From: Galbitalea sp036271795 | Lineage (GTDB): Bacteria; Actinomycetota; Actinomycetes; Actinomycetales; Microbacteriaceae | Direction: 5' to 3' | DNA: 64,000 nt | NCBI GenBank assembly: GCA_036271795.1 | Contig: DATAZY010000087.1 | Span: forward strand, 1 to 64,000 | Shown: in pieces, positions 27,840 through 36,845 of the stretch | Numbering within the stretch: the first letter of the stretch is position 1 | How the letters are laid out: each line of letters begins with the position of its first letter | Made by a program: the position numbers and the translations under genes | Notes under the pieces: model-generated | Seen by the model: the letters and a program-made list of their open reading frames with translations, nothing else | What the model was told of the DNA's origin: nothing | The model's database searches: none

Positions 27840-28994
27840 TTACGACGAGAGCAGGGCCGTGGCGATCGCGGCGATGCCTTCGCCTCTGCCGATGAAACCG
27901 AGCCCATCGGCGGTCGTCGCGGCGACGCTCACTGGCGCGCCCACGACTTCGCCCAGATGCATTTCCAGTTCGCCTCGACGGGATGCCAGCCGAGGCCGGT
28001 TACCGATCACCTGAACGGCGACGTTCTGGACGACAAATCCCGCGCCGGTAATGAGCTCCAGCGTCGCGCGAAGGAATACCTCGCCATGCGCGTTCGCGAA
28101 ATGCGGGTCATCCGTGCCGAAGCGGCTACCAAGGTCGCCGAGGCCGGCCGCCGACAGCAGCGCGTCGCAGATCGCGTGTGAGAGGGCATCCCCGTCGCTG
28201 TGTCCGGCAAGGCCCGGCTCGTCAGGCCAGTGCAGTCCACCGAGCCAGAGCGGTACTGACTTGTCATAGGCGTGGATGTCGATCCCAATGCCCGACCGGA
28301 AGCCGCCCACCTCCACCAGAGACTGCGCCCGTCGGAGGTCCCACGGCGTCGTGATCTTGAACGCCAGCGAGTCGCCCTGGATCACACGCACGGTGTGACC
28401 CGCGGCGGCGAAAACGGCCGCGTCGTCCGTGTAATCCTGCGCGGCGACAGCATAGGACTGGGTCAACTCAACGCGCGGAAAACCCTGCGGGGTTTGGATG
28501 GCGCTGAGCACCGAGCGATCAATGGTCTCCAGAGCAACGTCGGCATCCATCCGCTTGAGCGTGTCAGCAACCGGAATTCCGGGAATTACCCCCTGGCCGG
28601 ATTCCCGCACCCTCGCGACGACCGCCTCGAACAGTGCAGTCGGCGTGAACGGTCGTGCAGCGTCGTGGACGAGCACGACCCCGACGTCGGGCCATAGTGC
28701 GTCCAGTCCGGCCGCGACCGATAGCTGTCGGGTTGCGCCGCCGATGACAACGCTCGCGTACTCGATGGCCGCGCCCGCTGCATCCCGCACCTCGTCCTGC
28801 GCGAGCTGGAAGCGCTCGCTCGGCACGACGACGACGATCTGGGCCGGCTCGGACATCCCGAATACCGGCTCAAGCGCCCGCTGAAGGATGCTCCGCCCGC
28901 CGAGCGACACGAACGCTTTCGGCAGGTCGGCGCCGAGCCGCGAACCGGAGCCCGCAGCGACAACAATGACGCCGACCGTCGCGGTTGACGTCAT
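27840..28994 (-). CDS. ispDF: Bifunctional IspD-IspF isoprenoid enzyme
   Basis: A 384-residue fusion of two non-mevalonate pathway enzymes. Residues 1-230 are IspD, the cytidylyltransferase acting on methylerythritol phosphate (GVIVVAAGSGSRLGADLPKA nucleotide-binding start, VLVHDAARPF). Residues 231-384 are IspF, which makes the cyclic diphosphate (GIDIHAYDK metal site, AGHSDGDALSHAICDALL, FIGRGEGIAAIA). Together they lead to isopentenyl diphosphate. The fused form occurs in several actinobacteria and proteobacteria. The ATG follows the carD stop by 8 bp. Confidence 0.95.
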   Translation of the reverse strand: MTSTATVGVIVVAAGSGSRLGADLPKAFVSLGGRSILQRALEPVFGMSEPAQIVVVVPSERFQLAQDEVRDAAGAAIEYASVVIGGATRQLSVAAGLDALWPDVGVVLVHDAARPFTPTALFEAVVARVRESGQGVIPGIPVADTLKRMDADVALETIDRSVLSAIQTPQGFPRVELTQSYAVAAQDYTDDAAVFAAAGHTVRVIQGDSLAFKITTPWDLRRAQSLVEVGGFRSGIGIDIHAYDKSVPLWLGGLHWPDEPGLAGHSDGDALSHAICDALLSAAGLGDLGSRFGTDDPHFANAHGEVFLRATLELITGAGFVVQNVAVQVIGNRPRLASRRGELEMHLGEVVGAPVSVAATTADGLGFIGRGEGIAAIATALLSS

Positions 28995-29002
28995 CGGAGT
29001 AT

Positions 29003-29485
29003 TTAGGAGGCTAGTACTTCGTCGAGGACGGTTGATGCCTTCTCTTCGTCAGTCTTCTCGGCGAGCGCGAGCTCGGAGATCAGAATCTGACGGGCCTTCG
29101 CCAGCATGCGCTTCTCGCCGGCAGAAAGCCCGCGGTCCTGGTCACGACGCCACAGGTCGCGAACGACCTCCGACACCTTGATCACGTCGCCGGATGCCAG
29201 CTTCTCGAGGTTCGCCTTGTAGCGACGCGACCAGTTGGTCGGCTCCTCCGTGAAGGGTGCACGCAGAACCTCGAACACCTTGTCGAGGCCCTCGCGACCG
29301 ATGACGTCACGAACGCCAACCAGGTCGACGTTGTCCGCCGGGACCTCGATGGTGAGATCGCCCTGAGTGACGTTGAGCTTCAGGTAGAGCTTCTCTTCGC
29401 CCTTGATGATCCTCTTCTTCACCTCGGTGATCGTTGCTGCGCCGTGGTGTGGGTAAACGACTGTCTCGCCAACCTCAAAAAGCAT
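29003..29485 (-). CDS. carD: CarD-family RNA polymerase-binding regulator
   Basis: A 160-residue global regulator that binds the RNA polymerase beta subunit and stabilises open promoter complexes. The N-terminal Tudor-like domain (MLFEVGETVVYPHHGAATI) and the C-terminal helical DNA-binding domain (DLWRRDQDRGLSAGEKRML, with the conserved Trp that wedges at the -10 edge) match mycobacterial CarD. I chose ATG 29485, with CGGAG 10 bp upstream. TAAACT (29517-29512) is a possible -10. It heads the carD-ispDF-cysS-rlmB group. Confidence 0.96.
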   Translation of the reverse strand: MLFEVGETVVYPHHGAATITEVKKRIIKGEEKLYLKLNVTQGDLTIEVPADNVDLVGVRDVIGREGLDKVFEVLRAPFTEEPTNWSRRYKANLEKLASGDVIKVSEVVRDLWRRDQDRGLSAGEKRMLAKARQILISELALAEKTDEEKASTVLDEVLAS

Positions 29486-29643
29486 GTATGGGGCTCCGTT
29501 CGAAGACACCTAGTTTATCATGCGCGCTGGAGCTGTAGGTGAAGGCCATTTCTGGCCTTCACGCGACGCCAGCGCCGGGTGGGGGTCTCGTCGCCCGGTT
29601 TCGCGCTGGATCGGCGTGCGGGATTTTCTCCCCGAGTAGTCGA

Positions 29644-29649
29644 TAAGCT
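29644..29649 (+). promoter_or_regulatory. Putative -10 element of lipoprotein gene
   Basis: TAAGCT fits the TANNNT consensus and lies 33 bp before GTG 29683. No clear -35 element is visible, so this is a weak call. Confidence 0.3.
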
Positions 29650-29682
29650 AAACGCAGGTTTTTGTTGCTTCTGGAGGGTTTC

Positions 29683-30234
29683 GTGAGACGACGCATCGCG
29701 GTTGCCGCGGTCCTGGCAGTCGGGTTGATCCTCGGCACAACTGGCTGCACTTTCTTCGCCCCGCAGGCCACGCTGATCAAGTACGATCCGAGCGACGGCG
29801 TCAGCCTCAACCTCGGCAAGCTGCAGGTGCGCAACGCGTTCGTCATCAGCCCCAAGGGCACAGATGCGAACCTGATCGGCGTCTTCATCAACTCAGGGAG
29901 CTCCGAGATCAACGTCAAGCTGCAGTACACAACCCACACGGGTGGCAGCGCGGCCACCATCACTCTTCCGCCGATCGCGCTGGGGCCAGGCCAGGTTGTT
30001 TCCTACGGAAATCCGGGCGTCAAGCAGGTCGTGTTCCGTGGTGCAGACATCAAGGCGGGATCGCTGCTGAAGATCTTCGTGCAGTACGGCGGCGTCTCCG
30101 GGCAGAACCTCCTGCTCCCGGTTCTGAACAACTCGTTTTCGGCTTACCGGAACCTCGGCCCATCGCCGCTGCCCAAGCCCACGAAGACGGCGACACCGAC
30201 ACCGACCCCAACCCCCACCAACACTCCGAACTAG
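29683..30234 (+). CDS. Putative lipoprotein with Thr-Pro tail
   Basis: A 183-residue exported protein. The N-terminus (VRRRIAVAAVLAVGLILGTT then GC) is a signal peptide with a probable lipidation Cys near residue 23. The body is strand-rich, with LQVRNAFVISPKG and NLIGVFINSGSS resembling copper-chaperone/DUF461-like Ig folds seen in actinobacterial lipoproteins. A TPTPTP tail ends the protein. GTG 29683 follows a strong GGAGGG site. It converges with regX3, whose partners control phosphate genes, but I see no PHO-type repeat here. Function unknown. Confidence 0.78.
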   Translation: MRRRIAVAAVLAVGLILGTTGCTFFAPQATLIKYDPSDGVSLNLGKLQVRNAFVISPKGTDANLIGVFINSGSSEINVKLQYTTHTGGSAATITLPPIALGPGQVVSYGNPGVKQVVFRGADIKAGSLLKIFVQYGGVSGQNLLLPVLNNSFSAYRNLGPSPLPKPTKTATPTPTPTPTNTPN

Positions 30235-30251
30235 TCGCTCCGCGGCTACGG

Positions 30252-30932
30252 TTAGGACTCGAAGCGGTACCCCAGCCCGCGAACCGTGAGCAGCATCGTC
30301 GGCTCTGACGGGTTTGCCTCGATGCGCGAGCGAATGCGCTTGATGTGGACGTCGAGGGTCTTGGTGTCGCCGTAGTAGTCAGCTCCCCAGACGCGGTCGA
30401 TGAGTTGCCCCCGGGTGAGAACTCGTCCCGCGTTGCGCAGCAGGACCTCGAGCAGCTCGAACTCCTTGAGCGGCATCTTCGTCTCCTTACCGGAAACAGA
30501 GACCGTGTGGCGCTCGGTGTCCATGCGGACGGTACCCGCCTCGAGCACCGACTCGTCGTCCACCTCATCCTCGACTCGGCGCCGCAGAATGGCACGGATG
30601 CGCGCGAGCAGCTCACGCGACGAATACGGCTTCGTCACGTAGTCGTCGGCTCCGAGTTCGAGTCCTACCACGATGTCGATCTCGCTGTCCTTGGCCGTGA
30701 GCATGATGATGGGCACCGCGGAGCGGCTCCGAATCTCGCGACACACCTCGGTACCCGACAACCCGGGCAACATGAGGTCCAGCAACACGAGGTCGCTCCC
30801 GTTGCGTTCGAACTCGGCAACGGCCGCGGGTCCGTCGGAGGCGATGGTGGGCTCGTAGCCCTCGCGTTCGAGCAGGAATGCGAGCGGCTCCGCCAACGAC
30901 GGCTCGTCTTCCACGATCAGGATTCTGGTCAC
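30252..30932 (-). CDS. regX3: RegX3 phosphate response regulator
   Basis: A 226-residue OmpR-family regulator with phosphoacceptor Asp52 (LVLLDLMLPG), the conserved Lys in VTKPYS, and a winged-helix domain ending in VRGLGYRFES. It starts at GTG 30932, overlapping the senX3 stop by 4 bp (GTGA), so the pair is translationally coupled. In mycobacteria SenX3-RegX3 activates phosphate uptake genes when phosphate is low. Candidate sites in this window are the 11-bp repeats before phoU, ppk1 and pstS. Confidence 0.96.
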   Translation of the reverse strand: MTRILIVEDEPSLAEPLAFLLEREGYEPTIASDGPAAVAEFERNGSDLVLLDLMLPGLSGTEVCREIRSRSAVPIIMLTAKDSEIDIVVGLELGADDYVTKPYSSRELLARIRAILRRRVEDEVDDESVLEAGTVRMDTERHTVSVSGKETKMPLKEFELLEVLLRNAGRVLTRGQLIDRVWGADYYGDTKTLDVHIKRIRSRIEANPSEPTMLLTVRGLGYRFES

Positions 30933-32080
30933 TGTGCTGCTCCTAAGCTTGCTGCTGATGCCGGCGACGCTTCTGGCAGCCGGATGGTGAAGGTCGACCC
31001 TTTGCCGGATTGCGACCAGACCCGAACGTCGCCGCCGTGGTTCTGGGCGACGTGCTTGACGATGCTGAGGCCGAGCCCGGAACCGCCCGTGTTGCGGGAC
31101 CTAGCCGGGTCGCTGCGATAGAAACGCTCGAAGACGCGATCCTTTTCATCATCCGGAATCCCGACCCCTTGGTCGGTCACGGCGATTTCCACGATCCCGT
31201 CGGTGTTGCTGACGCCGATGCCGATCCGCGAATTGTCCGGCGAATACTGGATGGCGTTGGCGACCAGGTTGTGCAGCGCAACGACCAGAAGTGCCTCGTC
31301 GCCGTAGACGTAAGCTTCGTCTCCTCCGCTGACCAGGTGGATGCCGTGCGAATCGGCCGCGACCCGGTTCTGGTCGATGGCCAGCGCAAGCACACTCTCC
31401 ACATCGACGAGCTCCGGCTTGGTGAGGGCGTCGGCGGCCTGCAGCCGCGACAGCTGGATGATCTCCTGCGTGATCTTGGCGAGCCGCTCCGACTCTTTGG
31501 TCAGCCGCTTGGCGAACTTCTTGACCTGCTCCGGCTCATCCTTCGCGCTCACGAGGGCCTCGGCGAGAAGTCCCACGGCACCGATCGGTGTCTTGAGTTC
31601 GTGGCTGATGTTGGCAACGAAGTCCCGGCGAACCTCCTCGAGGCGATACCCCTCGGTGCGGTCCTCGGCGATGAGAAGGATGTAGCGAGCACCGAGCCGG
31701 GCGACGCGAACCCAGAGGTAGATCGTCGCCTCGCCGATCGGACCCCGCGTGAGCTGCACCTCCTTGGTGATCGGGTCTCCCGTGCGACGTACCTTGTCGA
31801 CCATCGAGATCAACTCCGGGTGGACGAGCGCCCGATTCCAGACCAGGCCGAACGCCAGTGCACCGGGCGATGCTTTCACGACGGTGTTCGACGGGTCGAT
31901 CACGACTCCGGCCGATTCGAGTGTGTCGAGGACCTGGTCGACGCCGTCCGGAACCGCCGTATTGACGACTTCTGCAGCATCCTGACCTCGCCGGGCCGCG
32001 AAGAAAATGATCACCGTAACTCCCGCCCCGATAAGCACGCCGAGCGCAAGGGCGAGGGGCACCAGCGTTGCGGGGTCCAT
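30929..32080 (-). CDS. senX3: SenX3 phosphate sensor histidine kinase
   Basis: A 383-residue membrane histidine kinase with one clear N-terminal membrane segment (about 5-27), a PAS-like sensor region (about 40-145), H-box FVANISHELKTPIGAV, and ATPase boxes (NLVANAIQYSP, VTDQGVGIP, GGSGLGLSIVKHVA). It phosphorylates RegX3; known relatives receive the phosphate signal from the Pst transporter through PhoU-type proteins. I chose ATG 32080; TATAAC (32099-32094) upstream is a good -10. It is divergent from phoU. Confidence 0.95.
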   Translation of the reverse strand: MDPATLVPLALALGVLIGAGVTVIIFFAARRGQDAAEVVNTAVPDGVDQVLDTLESAGVVIDPSNTVVKASPGALAFGLVWNRALVHPELISMVDKVRRTGDPITKEVQLTRGPIGEATIYLWVRVARLGARYILLIAEDRTEGYRLEEVRRDFVANISHELKTPIGAVGLLAEALVSAKDEPEQVKKFAKRLTKESERLAKITQEIIQLSRLQAADALTKPELVDVESVLALAIDQNRVAADSHGIHLVSGGDEAYVYGDEALLVVALHNLVANAIQYSPDNSRIGIGVSNTDGIVEIAVTDQGVGIPDDEKDRVFERFYRSDPARSRNTGGSGLGLSIVKHVAQNHGGDVRVWSQSGKGSTFTIRLPEASPASAASLGAAQ

Positions 32081-32152
32081 AGCGACTAGATTAGTTATAA
32101 CTTGGGCCGGGCTGAGAGGCCTGCCGCAAATGCCCGCGGCGCTTTGATTAAT

Positions 32153-32185
32153 GTTCAAGGCGCGGCCATCCGGCGTTCACTTTCG
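32153..32185 (+). promoter_or_regulatory. Candidate PHO box upstream of phoU
   Basis: Three 11-bp units start at 32153, 32164 and 32175: GTTCAAGGCGC, GGCCATCCGGC and GTTCACTTTCG. The outer two match the GTTCA core of actinobacterial PhoP/RegX3 sites, and the middle one is degenerate. The site lies in the senX3-phoU intergenic region and could serve both directions. Confidence 0.62.
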
Positions 32186-32247
32186 CGGGCAAGAGTTGCG
32201 CAAGAACTGTGCGGGTTTTCGGTACCCGCAGCGAAGGGACAATGGCG

Positions 32248-32901
32248 ATGCGCGAAGTTTTCCAGCAGGAACTGCGCGAGGTGCAGGAGCGCCTCGTCGA
32301 GATCGCTGACTTCGTCGCCGTGTCCATCGACAACGCCACACGCGCGTTCAACGAATCGAACGTCGCCCTCGCCGAAACGGTCATCGCCGACGACAGCAGG
32401 ATCGACGTCGCTGCTCTCGAACTGGACGAGCTCGCCATCAACATCCTCGCCCGGCAGCAGCCGGTCGCCCGCGACCTTCGCATCGTCGTGAGCGCCCTTC
32501 GCATAAGTGCCTCGCTCGAGCGTATGGGCGACATGAGCGAGCACATCGCTCAGCTCGCGCGTTACCGTTTCCCGGACAAGGTCGTTCCCAAGAGCCTCCG
32601 GCCGACCTTTGCCAGCATGGGCGAGCTGGATGTCGAGATCGCGCGCAAACTCGTCGAACTGCTGAAGACGGAAGACGTCGCCATCGCGGAAGACATCCGA
32701 AACGAGGACGACAAGGTGGATGCTCTCCACCTCTCAGTCTTCGACAAGGTGCTCGGTGAAACCTGGAAGGGCGAAGCCATCGACACCGTCGACGCGACAC
32801 TCGCCTCGCGCTACCACGAGCGCTTCGCGGACCACGCGGTCTCGATCGCCAAGAAGGTGCAGTACCTCGCCACCGGTGACTGGATCCCGGCGGAGGCCTA
32901 G
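32248..32901 (+). CDS. phoU: PhoU phosphate signalling protein
   Basis: A 217-residue all-helical protein made of two PhoU three-helix repeats. The metal-cluster motifs E-x-x-x-D occur in DSRIDVAALELDELA and NEDDKVDALHLSVFDK. PhoU restrains the Pst transporter and the SenX3-type kinase when phosphate is plentiful. ATG 32248 has AAGGGA 8 bp upstream; ATG 32242 is the alternative. A 7-bp hairpin TGCGGGT/ACCCGCA (about 32210-32230) lies just before the ribosome site. Confidence 0.95.
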   Translation: MREVFQQELREVQERLVEIADFVAVSIDNATRAFNESNVALAETVIADDSRIDVAALELDELAINILARQQPVARDLRIVVSALRISASLERMGDMSEHIAQLARYRFPDKVVPKSLRPTFASMGELDVEIARKLVELLKTEDVAIAEDIRNEDDKVDALHLSVFDKVLGETWKGEAIDTVDATLASRYHERFADHAVSIAKKVQYLATGDWIPAEA

Positions 32902-32923
32902 TCGCCCGGGCATATGTGCCTTG

Positions 32924-32965
32924 TTGTCACAACTGGGCCCGCTCGCGCGGGCACGAACGTGACAA
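32924..32965. terminator. Bidirectional terminator between phoU and gpmA
   Basis: An outer TTGTCAC/GTGACAA pair (32924-32930, 32959-32965) encloses a perfect GCCCGC-TCGC-GCGGGC hairpin (32937-32952). The phoU and gpmA genes converge here, so the symmetric structure can serve both. Confidence 0.75.
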
Positions 32966-32981
32966 GCGCCACAGTTAACCG

Positions 32982-33731
32982 CTAGCGCGGTGTCTTGCCC
33001 TGCGCCGCCACCGCGGCCGCACCGGCAGCGGCAGCCTCCGGGTCGAGGTACTCGCCTTGCCTGACCGGTGCGAAGCTGTCGTCGAGTTCGTAGACCAGGG
33101 GGATGCCCGTGGGGATGTTCAGCTCGGAAATATCCTCGTCGCTGATGCCGTCGAGGTGCTTGACCATCGCGCGCAGAGAGTTGCCGTGTGCGGTAACCAG
33201 CACGGTCTTACCTGCGGCGAGGTCGACGGTGATGTCTGAGTACCAGTAGGGCAGCAGGCGATCGATCACGAGCTTGAGCGACTCGGTGCGAGGAATTTGG
33301 CCGTCGATGTTGGCATACCGCTCGTCGTGCACCTGGCTGTATTCGGCGTCGTCGTCCAGCGGCGGCGGCGGAACGTCGAACGAGCGGCGCCACTCCTGGA
33401 ACTTTTCCGGCCCGTACTCCCCGAGGGTCTGCGCCTTGTCCTTGCCCTGCAGCGCGCCGTAGTGGCGCTCGTTGAGTCGCCAGCTGCGCTTGACCGGAAT
33501 CCAGAGGCGGTCCGCAACATCCAGAGCCAGGTCGGCTGTCTGGATCGCGCGTGACAGGACGCTCGTGTACAGGATGTCCGCCTTCAGCCCGGAGTCGGCG
33601 AGCAGCTCGCCGGCCCGCTTCGCCTCGGCAACGCCTTGCTCCGAGAGGCGCACATCCACCCAGCCGGTGAAGAGGTTCTTCTGGTTCCAGTCGGAGTTGC
33701 CATGGCGAAGCAGGATGAGCGTCGAAGTCAT
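32982..33731 (-). CDS. gpmA: Phosphoglycerate mutase, 2,3-bisphosphoglycerate-dependent
   Basis: A 249-residue glycolytic enzyme interconverting 3- and 2-phosphoglycerate. The phosphohistidine motif LLRHGNSDWNQKNLFTGW is at the start, with RRSFDVPPPPL, the Glu in LNERHYGALQGKDK and the second His in VLVTAHGNSLR. I chose ATG 33731; a TTG two codons upstream is possible. The gene converges on phoU; phoU-gpm neighbourhood is common in actinobacteria. Confidence 0.96.
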   Translation of the reverse strand: MTSTLILLRHGNSDWNQKNLFTGWVDVRLSEQGVAEAKRAGELLADSGLKADILYTSVLSRAIQTADLALDVADRLWIPVKRSWRLNERHYGALQGKDKAQTLGEYGPEKFQEWRRSFDVPPPPLDDDAEYSQVHDERYANIDGQIPRTESLKLVIDRLLPYWYSDITVDLAAGKTVLVTAHGNSLRAMVKHLDGISDEDISELNIPTGIPLVYELDDSFAPVRQGEYLDPEAAAAGAAAVAAQGKTPR

Positions 33732-33895
33732 ACGCAAAGCCTATCGACGGGCGCCCGCCCGCCAATTTCGTTGGCCACGAACCGTTCTCAAGGAGTTCCT
33801 CGTGGTGGGGGCCGGTTTCAGCAATCAAAATGTGACCTGAGTTGCTGAAGTCCTCGAAAGCTGCTGCGACAGAAGGACCCCGCCAGAATGGAGGC

Positions 33896-34669
33896 ATGGT
33901 CGATGGGCGCATCACTCGCGGGACGACCGGGGTGAACCGGCTCCGCAGGGTGGATCGCTGGATTGCGACCCTGCCAATTCTGAGGAAGACGGACGACCCG
34001 CTCATCGTCGACCTCGGCTACGGCGCCAGCGCGACCACCAGCCTCGAACTGCACTCCCGGCTGGCGAGGGTGCGGCCCGATGTCGAGGTCATCGGAATCG
34101 AGATCGACCCGGAACGCGTCGCCCGCGCGACTCGGGATGCCCGTCCGGGCGTGAGTTTCCGACTGGGCGGTTTCGAGGTGCCGCTTCCGAACGAGCGACG
34201 AGCCACGGTCATCCGCGCGCTGAACGTCCTGCGACAGTACGACGAGTCCGAGGTCCCAGCGGCGTGGGAACGGATGCTCGGCCGTCTCCAACCCGACGGC
34301 GTACTGGTCGAGGGAACCTGCAACGAGGTCGGCCGCGTCTGCTGCTGGGTGAACCTGACAACCGCCGGTGTGCAGAGCCTGACGGTCAGCCTTCGGCTCG
34401 AGGGTCTCGACAAACCGTCGATCGTTGCAGAGCGGCTGCCGAAGGTGCTCATCCATCGAAACGTGCCGGGCGAGCGCATCCACGAGTTTCTGAGCGCACT
34501 CGATCGACACTGGCAGGTCAACGCTCCGCTCTCGGTCTACGGTCCGTCGCAGCGCTGGATCTCGACAGCCGAGGGGATGCGCGCGGACGGCTGGCCTGTG
34601 CTCGGCACCCGGTCGCGGTGGCGGCTCGGCGAACTCACGGTTGCGTGGGCATCCGTAGCTCGGGGCTAA
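33896..34669 (+). CDS. Class I SAM-dependent methyltransferase
   Basis: A 257-residue protein with a methyltransferase-like Rossmann start: LIVDLGYGASATTSLELHSR (motif I) and VEVIGIEIDPERVARA (motif II, acidic residue). NVLRQYDESEVPAAWERML and RLQPDGVLVEGT resemble motifs IV-VI. The C-terminal 100 residues are less usual. Its stop overlaps the end of the convergent FUSC gene by 4 bp. The start is uncertain: GGAGG lies only one base before ATG 33896. Substrate unknown. Confidence 0.8.
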   Translation: MVDGRITRGTTGVNRLRRVDRWIATLPILRKTDDPLIVDLGYGASATTSLELHSRLARVRPDVEVIGIEIDPERVARATRDARPGVSFRLGGFEVPLPNERRATVIRALNVLRQYDESEVPAAWERMLGRLQPDGVLVEGTCNEVGRVCCWVNLTTAGVQSLTVSLRLEGLDKPSIVAERLPKVLIHRNVPGERIHEFLSALDRHWQVNAPLSVYGPSQRWISTAEGMRADGWPVLGTRSRWRLGELTVAWASVARG

Positions 34670-35775
34670 ACCACTGGAAGCAACGCCCGCGCTTCGTCCG
34701 CGCTCGCCCCGGTCGCGACCAGCAGGTCGACGACCAGCGGTCGCACCAGCATGACAATCACGCTCTCGCTGACGGGTGCGTGCGGCATCATGACGGCCGG
34801 GTCGAGTTTCGGGGCAAGTTCGCGCAGGACATCGGATGCCTTCGCGCGAGCAGACGGGTCGTCGATGCTCGCACCGAGCAGGTCAATCGCCGAGGCCACC
34901 ATGCCGAGAAGCCCAGGCAGTTCGTCTCGGACACCACCCTCCTTGAGTAGGAAGTACACCCGCCGAGCGATCACCCGCAGGTGCCTCGCAGTCAGATCGA
35001 AGCCGGTCAGTAGCGCCTGTTGTCGTCGCAGGTCCGGGAGTTGTCGCCGCAGGAATGGCGAGATTCGCGCCACCGCCATTGCGGAGTCGAGGGAGAGCGT
35101 CCAGTTGTCGACGAGCACCTGGGTGTTTCTGAGCCGCGCCACCGCGAGACTGGCCGCCGGTTCGTTCGACTCGACGATGCCCTCGAGCATGGATGCCACC
35201 GCCTGCGATAGCGCAGACGCGAGGTTGCGCGCATCCCGAACTGCAATCCGCCGGGTGTCCCGGGGAACCAGCGCCGTCATCAGCAGCGCGACGACACCGG
35301 CGACGACGGCGTCCGCGATTCGAGAGAATGGTCCGCCAATCGGCGGCGGTGTGAGCATGACGAGCATGCCCTGCGTGGCCGCGACCACCGCGAACGCGGG
35401 ATTCGGGGATGCCGCCCGAGCCACCAGAACCGTCACGAGCAGGACGAGTCCGATCTGCCAGATGCCCTGCCCGACCAGGATCAGGATGAGCTCGCTCAGG
35501 GCGATTCCGACGAGGATGCCGATGACGGACTCGAGCACCCGTCGGGGCCGTGCATCGCGCGAGAACCCCAGCGTCGACAGGACGACCGTGACGCTGAGCA
35601 GTGGAGTCGCGTGCCCCAGCACGAAGTGCGCAAACGAGTAACTGAGGAGCACGCCGGCCACGATCTGCAGCGCTGCGGGAATCGAACTGACCGTTCGGCG
35701 GGTGACGATCTTCAGGTCGAGGCGACGCTTGATCCGCTTCTCGAACCGACGAAGCGCGTCGCCCGACCCGCTCAT
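34666..35775 (-). CDS. FUSC-family membrane protein
   Basis: A 369-residue protein with about six membrane segments in residues 30-170 (FVLGHATPLLSVTVVLSTLG, then ESVIGILVGIALSELILILV) and a helical cytoplasmic C-terminal half. This matches half-length fusaric-acid-resistance/aromatic-acid exporter (FUSC) proteins. ATG 35775 overlaps the ygfZ stop (ATGA), so the genes are coupled. A role in efflux of aromatic acids is only inferred from the family. Confidence 0.85.
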   Translation of the reverse strand: MSGSGDALRRFEKRIKRRLDLKIVTRRTVSSIPAALQIVAGVLLSYSFAHFVLGHATPLLSVTVVLSTLGFSRDARPRRVLESVIGILVGIALSELILILVGQGIWQIGLVLLVTVLVARAASPNPAFAVVAATQGMLVMLTPPPIGGPFSRIADAVVAGVVALLMTALVPRDTRRIAVRDARNLASALSQAVASMLEGIVESNEPAASLAVARLRNTQVLVDNWTLSLDSAMAVARISPFLRRQLPDLRRQQALLTGFDLTARHLRVIARRVYFLLKEGGVRDELPGLLGMVASAIDLLGASIDDPSARAKASDVLRELAPKLDPAVMMPHAPVSESVIVMLVRPLVVDLLVATGASADEARALLPVV

Positions 35776-36845
35776 CTCGTGGCGCGCAGCTTTGGCAGGC
35801 GCGGGATATCCGCTTCGGCCCCTGCGGACGGTGGCACGATGACCTCCTGTGCGGCGGCGATATCTGCACCACCGGCACGGACGATCAGGTCGGTGTCCGG
35901 ATCGGTCGACCGCTTGATCACGGCGAGCGCGATCGGTCCGAGTTCGTAGTGCAGAGCGGACGAGGTGACTCGACCCACTTCGACCTCGCCAGCCATGACG
36001 GCGTCGCCGTGCGCCGGCAGGACGCCCTCGGACCCGTCGAGATGCAGCAACACGAGGCGACGCGGCGGATGCCCGAGGTTGTGCACTTTCGCCACGGTCT
36101 CCTGCCCGCGGTAGCAGCCCTTGGTCAGGTGCACCGCAGATCGGAGCCAGTCCAGTTCGTGCGGGATCGTGCGGTCATCCACCTCGGTCGCGAGTCTCGG
36201 CCGCCACGCCGCGATGCGCAGTGCTTCGAGCGCGAGGGTCCCCGCAACCGGAAGGGCGGATGCCGATGCCAGTCGCGAGCGTTCGATGAGGATCTCGCGA
36301 TAGCTCCACGACGCGGACGGATGATCGGGGCTCAGCGAATACTGGTGGCCACCGCTTTGCACCGCGCTCCACGGATCGACCCAGGCGAGAGCAACGCCGT
36401 TGGGCGAGGCCGCCTCGAGGGGCGGGTCGCCGAGCGCACCGATGGTGGCGAACTCCTCGGTTCTGTCGGCAATCTCGACCCGAAGCATGAACACCATCCG
36501 ACGCAGCCAGGCGGCAAGGCCTTCAGCCTCGGCAGCCTCGAGCAACAGCCAGGTCGCGACGCCGTCATCCAGCAGCCGGATGTCGTATTCGAGTCGACCG
36601 CTCGGGTCGAGCAGAAGCGTCTCGGCGGACTGCCCGGGGGCCAGGTGCGCGATCGACTGTGAAGTGAGCGAGTCGAGCCACGTGAGCCGATCCTCCCCTG
36701 TTAGCGCGAGGACCGCACGATCGGAGAGATCGACGATGGCGTCACCCGCAGCGAGTCGCTCTTGTTCGGCGAGCGGGTTTCCGTAGTGCTGCGGCGGCGT
36801 GCCAACCGCACCGATCAATGAAGTGAAGGGGTCGTCATTCGACAC
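35772..36845 (-). CDS. ygfZ: Folate-binding YgfZ/GcvT-like protein
   Basis: A 357-residue protein of the GcvT/IBA57 fold that uses tetrahydrofolate to support repair or assembly of iron-sulfur enzymes. The diagnostic motif K-G-C-Y-x-G-Q-E is present as LTKGCYRGQETVAKVHNLG. N-terminal DRAVLALTGEDRLTWLDSL is typical. It begins at GTG 36845, overlapping the end of the nitrobindin-like gene by 11 bp. The pairing of these two genes is common in actinobacteria. Confidence 0.93.
   Translation of the reverse strand: MSNDDPFTSLIGAVGTPPQHYGNPLAEQERLAAGDAIVDLSDRAVLALTGEDRLTWLDSLTSQSIAHLAPGQSAETLLLDPSGRLEYDIRLLDDGVATWLLLEAAEAEGLAAWLRRMVFMLRVEIADRTEEFATIGALGDPPLEAASPNGVALAWVDPWSAVQSGGHQYSLSPDHPSASWSYREILIERSRLASASALPVAGTLALEALRIAAWRPRLATEVDDRTIPHELDWLRSAVHLTKGCYRGQETVAKVHNLGHPPRRLVLLHLDGSEGVLPAHGDAVMAGEVEVGRVTSSALHYELGPIALAVIKRSTDPDTDLIVRAGGADIAAAQEVIVPPSAGAEADIPRLPKLRATR

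Noticed and set aside
30170..30234. Microsatellite-like CCGACA/ACCCCG repeats at the end of a lipoprotein gene
   Set aside because: These encode the TPTPTP tail, as does the similar tract at 19376-19430; low-complexity coding sequence explains them.
31010..32089. 359-codon plus-strand frame opposite senX3
   Set aside because: Antisense shadow of a histidine kinase with all its boxes intact.
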